Positions 1-6,127 of a DNA stretch of 15,685 nucleotides are shown here, piece by piece. The DNA is from Chloroflexota bacterium. GTDB taxonomy: Bacteria; Chloroflexota; Limnocylindria; Limnocylindrales; CSP1-4. Both the position numbers and the translations under genes were made by a program. The notes below the pieces were generated by a model, which did not search any database, was not told the DNA's origin, and saw nothing but the letters and a program-made list of their open reading frames with translations. Location: assembly GCA_017860675.1 (NCBI GenBank), contig JAGDMV010000076.1, forward strand, positions 1 through 15,685, written 5' to 3'. Position 1 is the first letter of the stretch. Every line of letters begins with the position of its first letter.

Positions 1-808
1 TGATCGTCATCGAGACGACGAGCGGTTCGCCTGGCCGCACGATCGCACACTCGCCCGTGTTGAGCCCGTCCGGCGGACCCGTCTGCGGTTCGACGCAGAC
101 GCCGTCCGGGTGCCCCGTGTAGACGACCCACCGGGACGCGTCGCTGGCGATGCGGACCTCGAGCCCGCCCGGCCAATGGACGCCGGGGTCTCCCGAGATC
201 TCGACGAAGCAGTCGTCCCACGGCCCCGGCGGGATTGGCCGGACCTGCTCGCCGTCGGGCAGGCCGTCGGGTCCGCGCCGCAGCATCGCCCCCGCCTCGA
301 GGTCGACCGCGATCGCGCCGCCGACCGTCCGGCCGGCAGCATCCCGCAGCGCCCTGGCGAACCACGGGTGCCAGCCGGCGATCACGGGCATCGGGGCGTT
401 GCCCGCCTCGACGCGGAGCCGAGCGCGCAGCGCGTCCGGCTCGATGCACAGCCGGTGAGTCACCCGACCCCCGAAGGGCCACGGCGCGACGAGGTCCGCT
501 GCCAGCAGCGCCTCGGCAGGTGCCGTCGTCACAACATCCCAGGGCGACTCGAGCAGGGTGCCATGGATGGCGTGGGGCGGGGTCACGTGAGTCGGGAACC
601 GGTGTGCTTCGCCCTGCCAGCGGAGCACGCCGTCACGGAGCCGGCCTGCCCACGGCACCATCGGGTACAGCCCGCCGACGAGCGGCACGCCCTCGAACGG
701 GAGCAGCAGCTCGAGCCCTTCGACGCGCAGCGACGTGATACGGCCGCCGGCCGCGGGATCGACGACGGCCTCGGCGGGCCCGGCGCGAAGCTGGAGCTGC
801 GGACTCAT
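1..808 (-). CDS. Aldose 1-epimerase (galactose mutarotase family), 3' end cut by window edge
   Basis: Interconverts alpha and beta anomers of free aldoses in the cytoplasm. The reading frame is open from an ATG at 808-806 to the left edge, giving 269 residues with no stop, so only the extreme C-terminus is missing. Family hallmarks are in order: YPMVPWAGRLRDG (about 48-60, the substrate-binding Arg region), HAIHG (79-83, conserved His), GWHPWF (145-150, the second conserved His, H147, proposed general acid) and VCVEPQTGPPDGLN with E240, the position of the catalytic base Glu in this family. The start has a good Shine-Dalgarno sequence, AGGTGAGG, read from 820-813 and 4 nt from the ATG. The sequence fits the GH-like aldose epimerase superfamily; whether it prefers galactose, glucose or another aldose cannot be told. 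No gene overlaps it. Family assignment is firm; substrate is not. Confidence 0.93.
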   Translation of the reverse strand, partial: MSPQLQLRAGPAEAVVDPAAGGRITSLRVEGLELLLPFEGVPLVGGLYPMVPWAGRLRDGVLRWQGEAHRFPTHVTPPHAIHGTLLESPWDVVTTAPAEALLAADLVAPWPFGGRVTHRLCIEPDALRARLRVEAGNAPMPVIAGWHPWFARALRDAAGRTVGGAIAVDLEAGAMLRRGPDGLPDGEQVRPIPPGPWDDCFVEISGDPGVHWPGGLEVRIASDASRWVVYTGHPDGVCVEPQTGPPDGLNTGECAIVRPGEPLVVSMTI

Positions 809-893
809 CTGACCTCACCTCGTCTCGGCCACGTTGCCGCGCCCGGCGCAGGCCGCCGTCGCCGGCCCTTCCCTGTTCCGGATCGGCGTCGCC

Positions 894-1106
894 TCAGCCG
901 TCCAGGGGCTTCACGATCTGGCGCAAGGCCCAGGCGCCCCGGGCGACCAGCTGGCCGATGATGGCCCCAGTAGAGAATCCCGACGTCGCGGTGGATCTGC
1001 GGGTCGCGGACCAGCCAGGGTTCCGCGAGTCGATCGGCTGCTCGTACATCTCCACGCGATCACGATCGGCGAGATCGATGGGCACCCGATCGCGGCGCCG
1101 GCCCAT
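894..1106 (-). CDS. Possible small hypothetical protein, 70 aa
   Basis: The frame from an ATG at 1106-1104 to a TGA at 896-894 encodes 70 residues. The N-terminal half is charged (Asp/Arg-rich, with MYEQPIDSRNPGW around residues 20-32). The C-terminal half could form an amphipathic or membrane-associated helix (GAIIGQLVARGAWALRQIV). Third codon positions are mostly G or C, but that is also true of non-coding frames here. No Shine-Dalgarno sequence precedes the ATG; a later in-frame ATG (MYEQ) has GGAG directly abutting it, too close to be typical. It lies upstream of the mutarotase on the same strand with an 85-nt gap. I do not recognise a family, and it may be the eroded end of an older gene or nothing. 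Confidence 0.25.
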   Translation of the reverse strand: MGRRRDRVPIDLADRDRVEMYEQPIDSRNPGWSATRRSTATSGFSTGAIIGQLVARGAWALRQIVKPLDG

Positions 1107-1303
1107 GGTAGCCGGTCGGTCACCACCGGTCGGGGCGAATACGCCCGGTGACGCGCCCCGACAGGGTCCTCGCCGAAGTCCGGCGCCCCTGGCAGACCCT
1201 GGCGGCACGCCCGAGGACATCCACGCCTGACGCCGCCGGCGCCCGCGTCTCCCCCTCGAGCGCGTGCCGCGCTCGCGCCGACACCGCGCCGGGGCGGTGC
1301 CGC

Positions 1304-1309
1304 TAGAGT
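1304..1309 (+). promoter_or_regulatory. Candidate -10 element for a leaderless transcript
   Basis: TAGAGT fits the TANNNT -10 pattern and ends 7 nt before the GTG at 1317, so transcription would begin at about the start codon. No Shine-Dalgarno sequence is present in front of that GTG, which agrees with leaderless initiation, common in Actinomycetota. CCGACA at 1278-1283 is a weak -35 with a long 20-nt spacer. Inverted arms CACCGC/GCGGTG (1282-1287, 1294-1299) lie between them. Based on pattern and spacing only. Confidence 0.35.
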
Positions 1310-1316
1310 TCGCGGC

Positions 1317-1504
1317 GTGACCGACCCGTGGACCGCGCTCGTCCCGCTGGCGATCGGGAACGCCGTCCTCCCGCTCCAGATCGTCATCACCGTGCTGCAT
1401 CTTCGCTCGGCTGCGGGACGTGGGCGATCATGATCGTCCTCGGCCTCGTGTTCGGGACCTGGTTCCTGCTCCGGGTACTGCGCGACTTCGGCCTCATCCA
1501 GTGA
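1317..1504 (+). pseudogene. GAP/Sap-like membrane protein remnant, or two coupled mini-ORFs
   Basis: Two short hydrophobic frames abut. The first runs from a GTG at 1317 to a TGA at 1431-1433 (38 residues, containing ALVPLAIGNAVLPLQIVITV, one membrane helix). The second runs from an ATG at 1430 to a TGA at 1502-1504 (24 residues, containing MIVLGLVFGTWFLLRVL, one membrane helix). In style these match the N- and C-terminal ends of six-helix GAP family (Sap, sulfolipid-1-addressing protein-like) transporters of roughly 210-230 residues; that match is from memory, not a search. My reading is that most of the gene is deleted out of frame. The alternative is two genuine micro-proteins, because the stop of the first overlaps the start of the second as ATGA (1430-1433), and the stop of the second overlaps the lactonase start as GTGA (1501-1504). 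Coupling to the lactonase is likely either way. Confidence 0.5.
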
Positions 1505-2427
1505 CCCGGGAGCCCGCCCCCGAGGTGCTGTTCGACGTCCAGGCCAAGGTCGGCGAAGGACCGTCATGGGTGGCGCACAGCGGTCGCCTGTCGTTCGTCG
1601 ACATCGTCGCCGGGCGCGTGTTCGTCGCCGACCTGTCCCGCATCCACGCAACCGTCGAGATCGGCATGCACGTCGGCGCCGCGCTGCCGGCGGCCGACGG
1701 CGGCTTCCTGCTGGCGAGGCGTGACGGCTTCGTGCGGCTCGCCCCCGACGGGACGCAGGCGCCAATCGCCCTGCCGCTCGAGCACGACCCCGACCTCCGC
1801 TTCAACGACGGGAAGGTGGACCCGACGGGGCGGGCGTGGGCGGGCACGATGACCTACGAGGAGGGCGCAGCCCGCGGCGTGCTGTACCGGCTCGACGGCG
1901 ACGTGGCGACACCCGTCGTCAGCGGGCTGGGCCTGTCCAACGGCCTCGGCTGGAGCCCCGACGGGCGGACGATGTACCTGGCCGACAGCCGGGCCGGGAC
2001 GGTGGACGCCTTCCACTACGACTGGGCGACCGGCGAGGCGACGCGCCGCCGCCCGTTCCTCGACCTGTCGGCCGGGCCGGGCGTCCCGGACGGGCTGAGC
2101 GTCGACGACGACGGCTGCCTGTGGGTCGCGATGTGGGACGGCTGGGCCGTGCGCCGGTTCGCCCCCGACGGGCGCGAGCTCGAGCGGGTCGAGATGCCGG
2201 TCAGCCGGCCGTCGAGCTGCTGCTTTGCCGGCGACGCGCTGGTGATCACGACGGCCTCGCACGGGCTGCCCGCGGCAGAGCTGGCCCGGGAGCCCCATGC
2301 CGGCGCCCTGTTCGTTGCCCGGCCGGGGGTCTCCGGGCCCGGTGCCGTCCCGTGGCCGGGACGAACCGCGGCCGGATCGCAACTCCCGGCAGAGCCCCCA
2401 CCCCCTCCCAGGGGCGGTCGCCGCTAG
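1501..2427 (+). CDS. SMP-30/gluconolactonase family lactonase
   Basis: A 308-residue six-bladed beta-propeller, metal-dependent sugar lactone hydrolase, expected in the cytoplasm and opening aldonolactones to aldonates. The metal-site residues of the family are all visible: Glu19 in VGEGPSW, Asn102 in LRFNDGKVD, Asn147 in LSNGLGW and Asp197 in VPDGLSVDDDG (the last is the usual catalytic and metal ligand). WAGTM and CLWVAMWDGWAVRRF are typical blade motifs. I chose GTG 1501 because the homologous region begins there. It has no Shine-Dalgarno sequence but overlaps the stop of the preceding small frame as GTGA, consistent with translational coupling; the longer frame back to 1420 is antisense-like filler. 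About 20 Pro/Arg-rich residues after the usual VPWPG end look like stop read-out into former intergenic sequence. The stop TAG (2425-2427) overlaps the convergent dehydrogenase stop. Substrate unknown; a free-sugar oxidation role is suggested by neighbours. Confidence 0.9.
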   Translation: MTREPAPEVLFDVQAKVGEGPSWVAHSGRLSFVDIVAGRVFVADLSRIHATVEIGMHVGAALPAADGGFLLARRDGFVRLAPDGTQAPIALPLEHDPDLRFNDGKVDPTGRAWAGTMTYEEGAARGVLYRLDGDVATPVVSGLGLSNGLGWSPDGRTMYLADSRAGTVDAFHYDWATGEATRRRPFLDLSAGPGVPDGLSVDDDGCLWVAMWDGWAVRRFAPDGRELERVEMPVSRPSSCCFAGDALVITTASHGLPAAELAREPHAGALFVARPGVSGPGAVPWPGRTAAGSQLPAEPPPPPRGGRR

Positions 2428-3518
2428 CTGCGCTCGGCCGCCACCCGCGTCGAGACGAGGACCTTGATGTCCGCCGACCGACCGGCCGGCGGGGCGGCGA
2501 AGACGTCCTCCACCAGCCGCTCGAGCGAGATCCGCCGCGTGATCAGCGGCCGGACGTCGACGGCGCCCGAGGCCAGCAGGCGGACGGCGATCGGCAGGTC
2601 CTCGTCGAAGTGGTGCTGGACGCTGCCTATGACGGTCCGCTCGCCCTCCACGATCGGCCACGTGTTCAGCGGGATCGGCGTCCCGATCACGGCGAGCAGG
2701 ACGACCCGGCCGCCCTTGCGCGTCGCCGAGATCGAGTCCTGGATCGCCTCCGGCCGGCCGCCGCACTCGATGGCCACGTCGGCGCCGAGCCCCTCGGTGA
2801 GGTCGGCCACCGCCTGCCGCCAGCCCGGGTCGTGCGTGTCGATCGTGGCGGTCGCCCACCCCAGTCGACGCGCCAGCTCCAGGCGGGCAGGGCGATGGCC
2901 GAGCAGGAGGGCCGTGGTCGCCCCTGCGGCGCGGGCCACCTGGAGCGTGATGAGGCCGACCGCGCCGTCGCCGACGATCGCCACGGAATCGCCGAGGCGG
3001 ATCCCGGCCTTGCGCACCGCCCGGACGGCGACCTCGGTCGTCTCGATCAGGGCGGCCTCGTCGTCGGCGACCTCGTCGGGCAGCCGCACGCACATCCGGG
3101 CGGGCACCTTGACGTACTCGGCGAGGCCCCCGTCACCGTGGAGGCCGATGGCCGCCCACGAGACGCACAGCGCGTACTCGTGGCGGCGACAGAAGTGGCA
3201 CTCCCCGCAGAACAGGCAGATGTCCGGGACGACCCGGTCGCCGACGGCCAGATCGTCCACCCCTTCGCCGACCTCGACGATCGTCCCGGCGAACTCGTGG
3301 CCGAGGGTGACCGGGGCCATCTGGCCGGTGAGCGGGTTGGGGCGATCGACCGGGATCACCACCGGACCGTCGCGGAACTCCTCGACGTCGGTCCCGCAGA
3401 TGCCGCACCAGCTCACCCGGAGGAGGACCTCGCCGGGCCCGACGCGCGGGACTGGGACGTCCTCCACGCGGACGTCGCCGCGCCCGTGCCAACGCGCCGC
3501 GCGCATCGTCGCCGTCAT
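2424..3518 (-). CDS. Zinc-dependent alcohol dehydrogenase, butanediol/sorbitol dehydrogenase-like (MDR)
   Basis: A 364-residue medium-chain dehydrogenase that would oxidise a secondary alcohol or polyol with NAD(P). Catalytic zinc ligands are visible as Cys38 (in CGICGTD) and His74-Glu75 (GHEF). Structural zinc cysteines are at 104, 107, 110 and 118. The Rossmann glycine motif GDGAVG lies near residue 176. The insert between residues 50 and 73 (GPVVIPVDRPNPLTGQMAP) is characteristic of (R,R)-2,3-butanediol dehydrogenase relatives, so that is the closest subgroup; threonine or polyol dehydrogenase activity remains possible. Start: ATG 3518-3516, 10 nt from GGGAGGGAGG (3538-3529); an in-frame ATG at 3506 begins MRAARW and is the alternative. 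The open frame continues far upstream only as antisense to the SDR and HAD genes. Divergent from the SDR gene; convergent and overlapping by CTAG with the lactonase. Confidence 0.92.
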   Translation of the reverse strand: MTATMRAARWHGRGDVRVEDVPVPRVGPGEVLLRVSWCGICGTDVEEFRDGPVVIPVDRPNPLTGQMAPVTLGHEFAGTIVEVGEGVDDLAVGDRVVPDICLFCGECHFCRRHEYALCVSWAAIGLHGDGGLAEYVKVPARMCVRLPDEVADDEAALIETTEVAVRAVRKAGIRLGDSVAIVGDGAVGLITLQVARAAGATTALLLGHRPARLELARRLGWATATIDTHDPGWRQAVADLTEGLGADVAIECGGRPEAIQDSISATRKGGRVVLLAVIGTPIPLNTWPIVEGERTVIGSVQHHFDEDLPIAVRLLASGAVDVRPLITRRISLERLVEDVFAAPPAGRSADIKVLVSTRVAAERS

Positions 3519-3677
3519 GCGGCTGTTCCTCCCTCCCGTCGTCCGCCAGTCGCGCCGTTCCCTGCTGGCACGCATTGTGACGCGCCGGCGGGTCCGCGAT
3601 GGGCGATGATGAAGCCCGGGGAGGAACGGAGCGCGACCGTCCAGGCCGCGCGGCGGAGCAGGTGAGAGGGCGACGCG
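3519..3677. promoter_or_regulatory. Divergent promoter region between the ADH and SDR genes
   Basis: This 159-bp gap separates two diverging dehydrogenase genes and must hold the promoters for both. On the minus strand CACAAT (3579-3574) is a possible -10 for the alcohol dehydrogenase. On the plus strand TTGTGA (3575-3580) could act as a -35 for the SDR, but no convincing -10 follows. No clear operator palindrome was found. The ribosome binding sites of both genes lie at its two ends (3529-3538 and 3664-3670). Confidence 0.4.
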
Positions 3678-4394
3678 ATGAAGCTGGCCGTGGTCACCGG
3701 CGGGGCGAAGGGGATCGGGCTGGGGGCCGTCCGCGAGCTGACGGCCGAGGGCTGGCACTGCGTCATCCTCGACGTCGACCCGGCCGGCCGGCAGGCCGCC
3801 GACGAGCTCGGCGCCGCGTTCGTGGCGGCCGACGTGACCGACCGGGACGGGCTCGGCCGGGCGTTCGCCGACATCGCCGGCCGCTTCGGCCCGCTCCACG
3901 GCCTGGTCAACAGCGCGGGCATCAACCGGACCGGCCCGTCCGCGGACCTCGCCGTCGCCGACTGGCAGCGGGTGCTCGACATCGACCTGAGCGGGACGTT
4001 CTACGCTTGCCAGGCCGCCTATCCGCACCTCGAGCCGGGCGGGGCCATCGTCAACGTGGCCTCGGTCTTCTCGATGAAGGCGCTTCCCGGGCGCGTGGCC
4101 TATTCCGCCGCGAAGCACGGGGTCGTGGGGATCACCCGCGTCCTGGCCGTCGAGTGGGCCGACCGGCCGATCCGGGTCAACGCCGTGGCCCCGTCGTGGA
4201 CCGACACACCGCTGATCGCGGCCCAGGTGGCGGCCGGGACGATCGACCTCTCCGTGCTCGAGCGGGTCCCTTTCCGCCGGATGGCCCGGGTCGAGGACGT
4301 CACCGGGGCGATCGCCTTCCTCCTGGGCGAGAAGGCCTCCTTCATCACCGGCCAGACGCTCTACGTCGACGGCGGCTACACCTGGGCGGGGTAG
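3678..4394 (+). CDS. SDR family NAD(H)-dependent oxidoreductase
   Basis: A 238-residue classical short-chain dehydrogenase, soluble and probably tetrameric like its family. Visible motifs are TGGAKGIG (7-14, cofactor glycine motif), Asp32 at the end of the second strand (suggesting NAD over NADP), DVT (52-54), NSAG (78-81), catalytic Ser129, Tyr142 and Lys146 (YSAAK), and a C-terminal GQTLYVDGGYTW. All catalytic residues are present and the length is normal. The ATG has GAGAGGG 7 nt upstream. The closest functional types would be sugar 1-dehydrogenases or 3-hydroxyacyl/polyol dehydrogenases; sequence alone does not say which. With the nearby lactonase and mutarotase, an aldose dehydrogenase making the lactone is an attractive inference. 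It is followed after 30 nt by the HAD phosphatase, probably in one transcript. Confidence 0.93.
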   Translation: MKLAVVTGGAKGIGLGAVRELTAEGWHCVILDVDPAGRQAADELGAAFVAADVTDRDGLGRAFADIAGRFGPLHGLVNSAGINRTGPSADLAVADWQRVLDIDLSGTFYACQAAYPHLEPGGAIVNVASVFSMKALPGRVAYSAAKHGVVGITRVLAVEWADRPIRVNAVAPSWTDTPLIAAQVAAGTIDLSVLERVPFRRMARVEDVTGAIAFLLGEKASFITGQTLYVDGGYTWAG

Positions 4395-4424
4395 GGCCGG
4401 ACGACGGTGATGCAGGAGCAGCAC

Positions 4425-5099
4425 ATGCACTCCCCCGCCTCGCCGTCGAGCGGCGTCGCGCCGCTCCCCGCTGCCGTGCTGTTCGACTGGGACGGCACAC
4501 TCGCCGACTCGCTGGGGGCGATCTACCTGGCGAACAGGCGGGCTCTCGCGCCGCTGGGCATCCACCTGCACCGGACATGGTTCCGCGAGCGCTACACCCC
4601 CGACTGGCGCCGCACCTACGCTGAGCTCGGCGTGCCGGAGCACCTGTACGACGAGCTGGCCGACCGTTGGGCCCGGGAGATGCAGCTCGTCCGGCCGCGA
4701 GCCCTGCCGTGGACGCGCGGCGGGCTCCGGCGGCTGCGCCGTCACGGCGTCAGGCTCGGCCTCGTGACGGCCTCGATGCGGGCCGTCGTGGAAGCGGCCA
4801 TCCCGCGGCTCAACCTCGGCGGCGTGTTCGAGGTCGCCGTCTACTCGGACGATGTCGCGGCGACGAAGCCGGCGCCGGACGGGCTGGTGCAGGCGCTCGA
4901 CGTTCTCGGGCTGCGCCCGGCGGATGCGCTCTACGTGGGCGACACGCCGGAGGACCTGGCGATGGCCCGCGCGGCCGGGTCGCCGTTCGTCGCGGTCGGG
5001 CGGACGACCGATCCGGCAGCGTTCGCCGCGTGCGGTGTCGACCGCGTTTGGCCCGGGGTGGGCGCCTGGGTGGACGACCTGCTCGGGCCCCGGCCCTGA
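4425..5099 (+). CDS. HAD superfamily phosphatase, phosphoglycolate phosphatase-like
   Basis: A 224-residue haloacid-dehalogenase-fold hydrolase that removes phosphate from a small metabolite through an aspartyl-phosphate intermediate. Motif I is LFDWDGTLADS (nucleophile Asp21, acid/base Asp23), motif II is VTASM, motif III is Lys148 in TKPAPDG and motif IV is YVGDTPEDLAMA (Asp173, Asp177). An alpha-helical cap lies between about residues 32 and 100, as in phosphoglycolate phosphatase and beta-phosphoglucomutase relatives. I chose ATG 4425 because AGGAG (4414-4418) lies 6 nt before it; GTG 4407 and ATG 4410 lack a ribosome binding site. It follows the SDR with a short gap and likely shares its transcript, so a sugar phosphate substrate is plausible but unproven. 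Its stop lies 57 nt from the convergent VOC gene stop. Confidence 0.9.
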   Translation: MHSPASPSSGVAPLPAAVLFDWDGTLADSLGAIYLANRRALAPLGIHLHRTWFRERYTPDWRRTYAELGVPEHLYDELADRWAREMQLVRPRALPWTRGGLRRLRRHGVRLGLVTASMRAVVEAAIPRLNLGGVFEVAVYSDDVAATKPAPDGLVQALDVLGLRPADALYVGDTPEDLAMARAAGSPFVAVGRTTDPAAFAACGVDRVWPGVGAWVDDLLGPRP

Positions 5100-5156
5100 G
5101 GCATCTGCCGAGGCCGCGCGAGCCCGAGATCGTCGCGAAGGATGTTGAGCCCTGCC

Positions 5157-5561
5157 CTACGCCTCGGGCTCCAGGGCCTCGAACAGCGTCAGCTGGAGCC
5201 CCGCCGGCGCCTCGAGCCGCGAGTTCAGCGACCGCCACGGCGTCTCCGTCGGCGACGCGAGCAGGGTGGCCCCGGCCGCGACGAGACGGGCAGTTGCCGC
5301 TCGCCCGTCGTCGACGCCGAACGCAACGCGGATTGCCCCGGCGGTGCGGCGCCCAACCTCGAGCCGGTCGACCTCCTCGGCGTGGGGGACATCGGAGAGC
5401 TCGAGCGTGGCCCGACCGGCGTCGAGGATGGCGACGCGGCCCGCGCCGTCGTCGAACGCCCCGATCTCGCGGAGCCCGAGCGCGTCGCGGTAGAAGGCGA
5501 GCGCCCGGTCGAAGTCGTCGGTCGTGACCACCAGCCGCATCTCGCGAACACCGTCGCTCAC
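5157..5561 (-). CDS. VOC superfamily (glyoxalase/dioxygenase-fold) protein
   Basis: A 134-residue protein of the vicinal oxygen chelate fold, with two beta-alpha-beta-beta-beta modules. Module one contains the signature DFDRALAFYRDALGLREIG (16-34) and the potential metal-ligand Glu54 in TLELSD. Module two contains VAFGVDDGRAATARLVAAGA and ends EAPAGLQLTLFE. Members act as glyoxalase I, dioxygenases, or antibiotic-resistance proteins such as fosfomycin or bleomycin resistance; nothing here separates these. GTG 5561-5559 is preferred as start because GAGG (5573-5570) lies 8 nt upstream; ATG 5540 directly abuts a GAG and is less likely, though the fold begins there. It stands alone on the minus strand, facing the HAD gene. 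Confidence 0.85.
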   Translation of the reverse strand: MSDGVREMRLVVTTDDFDRALAFYRDALGLREIGAFDDGAGRVAILDAGRATLELSDVPHAEEVDRLEVGRRTAGAIRVAFGVDDGRAATARLVAAGATLLASPTETPWRSLNSRLEAPAGLQLTLFEALEPEA

Positions 5562-5696
5562 CGATCGCACCTCGCTGCGGGCGTCGTCGTTGCCAGCATG
5601 ACGCCTTGGCGGCAAGGTGAAGAGCCACTGCGGCGCGACGCACGGATCGGCTGACGGCCCCCGCGAAGTGCGCCTCGGGGAGGCGCCAGCGAGTGG

Positions 5697-5702
5697 TATT
5701 CT
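5697..5702 (+). promoter_or_regulatory. Candidate -10 element for the tRNA gene
   Basis: TATTCT is an AT-rich hexamer in otherwise GC-rich sequence, 33 nt before the first base of the tRNA. It matches TATAAT at four of six positions. No good -35 was found at 16-18 nt upstream. Confidence 0.3.
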
Positions 5703-5735
5703 TCCCCGCACCTGACCCGGTGCCAGGCCTCCCGA

Positions 5736-5811
5736 GCGGGAGTAACTCAGTTGGCAGAGTGTCTGCTTCCCAAGCAGAATGTCGCGGGTTCGAGTCCCGT
5801 CTCCCGCTCCA
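5736..5811 (+). tRNA. tRNA-Gly (anticodon CCC)
   Basis: A full 76-nt cloverleaf folds by eye. The acceptor stem is GCGGGAG (5736-5742) with CTCCCGC (5801-5807). The D arm is ACTC/GAGT. The anticodon stem is TCTGC/GCAGA around loop TTCCCAA, giving anticodon CCC. The T arm is GCGGG/CCCGT around TTCGAGT. The discriminator base is T, followed by an encoded CCA (5809-5811). It reads GGG glycine codons, which are frequent in this window. Confidence 0.97.
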
Positions 5812-6026
5812 CCTTCCGCCCTCTGTGCTCAGCGACACACCCTGCTTGTGAGTGCCGCGTGAGCCGCCGCGCCAGAAGCGGGTTATGAGAGGCGGACGTC
5901 CCGACGGTCGGCCCCGCCGAGCGGTTCGCGGCTCCGTCCACGGCACGCCCGACGGGTGCTGCGCCGGCCGGCGGGAGGCTGCCCGACGCAGGCCGTTTCG
6001 AGGTGGACGCACGCTCGCGCGGAGGT

Positions 6027-6050
6027 CCCTGGCAGCCTGGCTGTCCAGGG
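6027..6050. repeat. Imperfect palindrome just upstream of the galU -10
   Basis: Arms CCCTGGCAG (6027-6035) and CTGTCCAGGG (6041-6050) pair over 9 bp with one bulged T (6044) and a 5-nt loop. It ends 8 nt before the candidate -10 and overlaps where a -35 would lie, the usual place for an operator. It is not followed by a T-run, so it is not a standard terminator. Confidence 0.4.
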
Positions 6051-6058
6051 GGCGTGCC

Positions 6059-6064
6059 TATACT
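6059..6064 (+). promoter_or_regulatory. Candidate -10 element for galU
   Basis: TATACT matches TATAAT at five of six positions and stands out in the GC-rich surroundings. It lies 63 nt before the ATG at 6128. No recognisable -35 lies 17 nt upstream, where the imperfect palindrome sits instead, so an activator- or repressor-dependent promoter is possible. Confidence 0.45.
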
Positions 6065-6127
6065 TGAGGTCCCGGCGAGACGCGGAACCGCGTCGCGCGG
6101 CGACCCGCAGCACCTGTGTCGAGGCCC

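Larger units (their letters stand above)
809..1316. other. About 500-base stretch without a convincing gene
   Basis: Between the mutarotase start and the membrane-protein remnant I see no protein that resembles a known family. It holds one weak 70-codon minus-strand frame (894-1106, listed separately). It also holds an 8-bp direct repeat CCGGTCGG at 1112-1119 and 1126-1133, a 7-bp repeat CCCTGGC at 1187-1193 and 1197-1203, and inverted 7-bp arms GTCCTCG/CGAGGAC at 1166-1172 and 1212-1218. At this GC content such short repeats are expected by chance, so I attach no function. The right end carries a plausible leaderless promoter. Confidence 0.5.
5812..6127. other. Non-coding stretch between tRNA-Gly and galU
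   Basis: About 316 bases with no recognisable protein on either strand. I see no clear factor-independent terminator after the tRNA. The right-hand end holds the candidate galU promoter and an imperfect palindrome, listed separately; the rest (5812-6026) shows nothing I can interpret. Confidence 0.6.

Noticed and set aside
1836..3665. 609-codon plus-strand frame across the lactonase and dehydrogenase genes
   Set aside because: Shadow of two well-supported genes; low-complexity Arg/Asp/Gly composition and no family features.
3519..4745. Upstream extension of the zinc alcohol dehydrogenase frame by about 400 codons
   Set aside because: It is antisense to the SDR and HAD genes, lacks any protein-like pattern, and a good ribosome site marks the start at 3518.
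5100..5156. Possible terminator between the HAD and VOC genes
   Set aside because: No stable stem followed by T-run could be found in this 57-nt gap.
5747..5941. Minus-strand frame containing ETGLEPATFCLGSRHSAN, and a 400-codon frame containing RRDSNPRHSAWEADTLPTE
   Set aside because: These are antisense translations of the tRNA-Gly gene, a well-known source of false protein entries.
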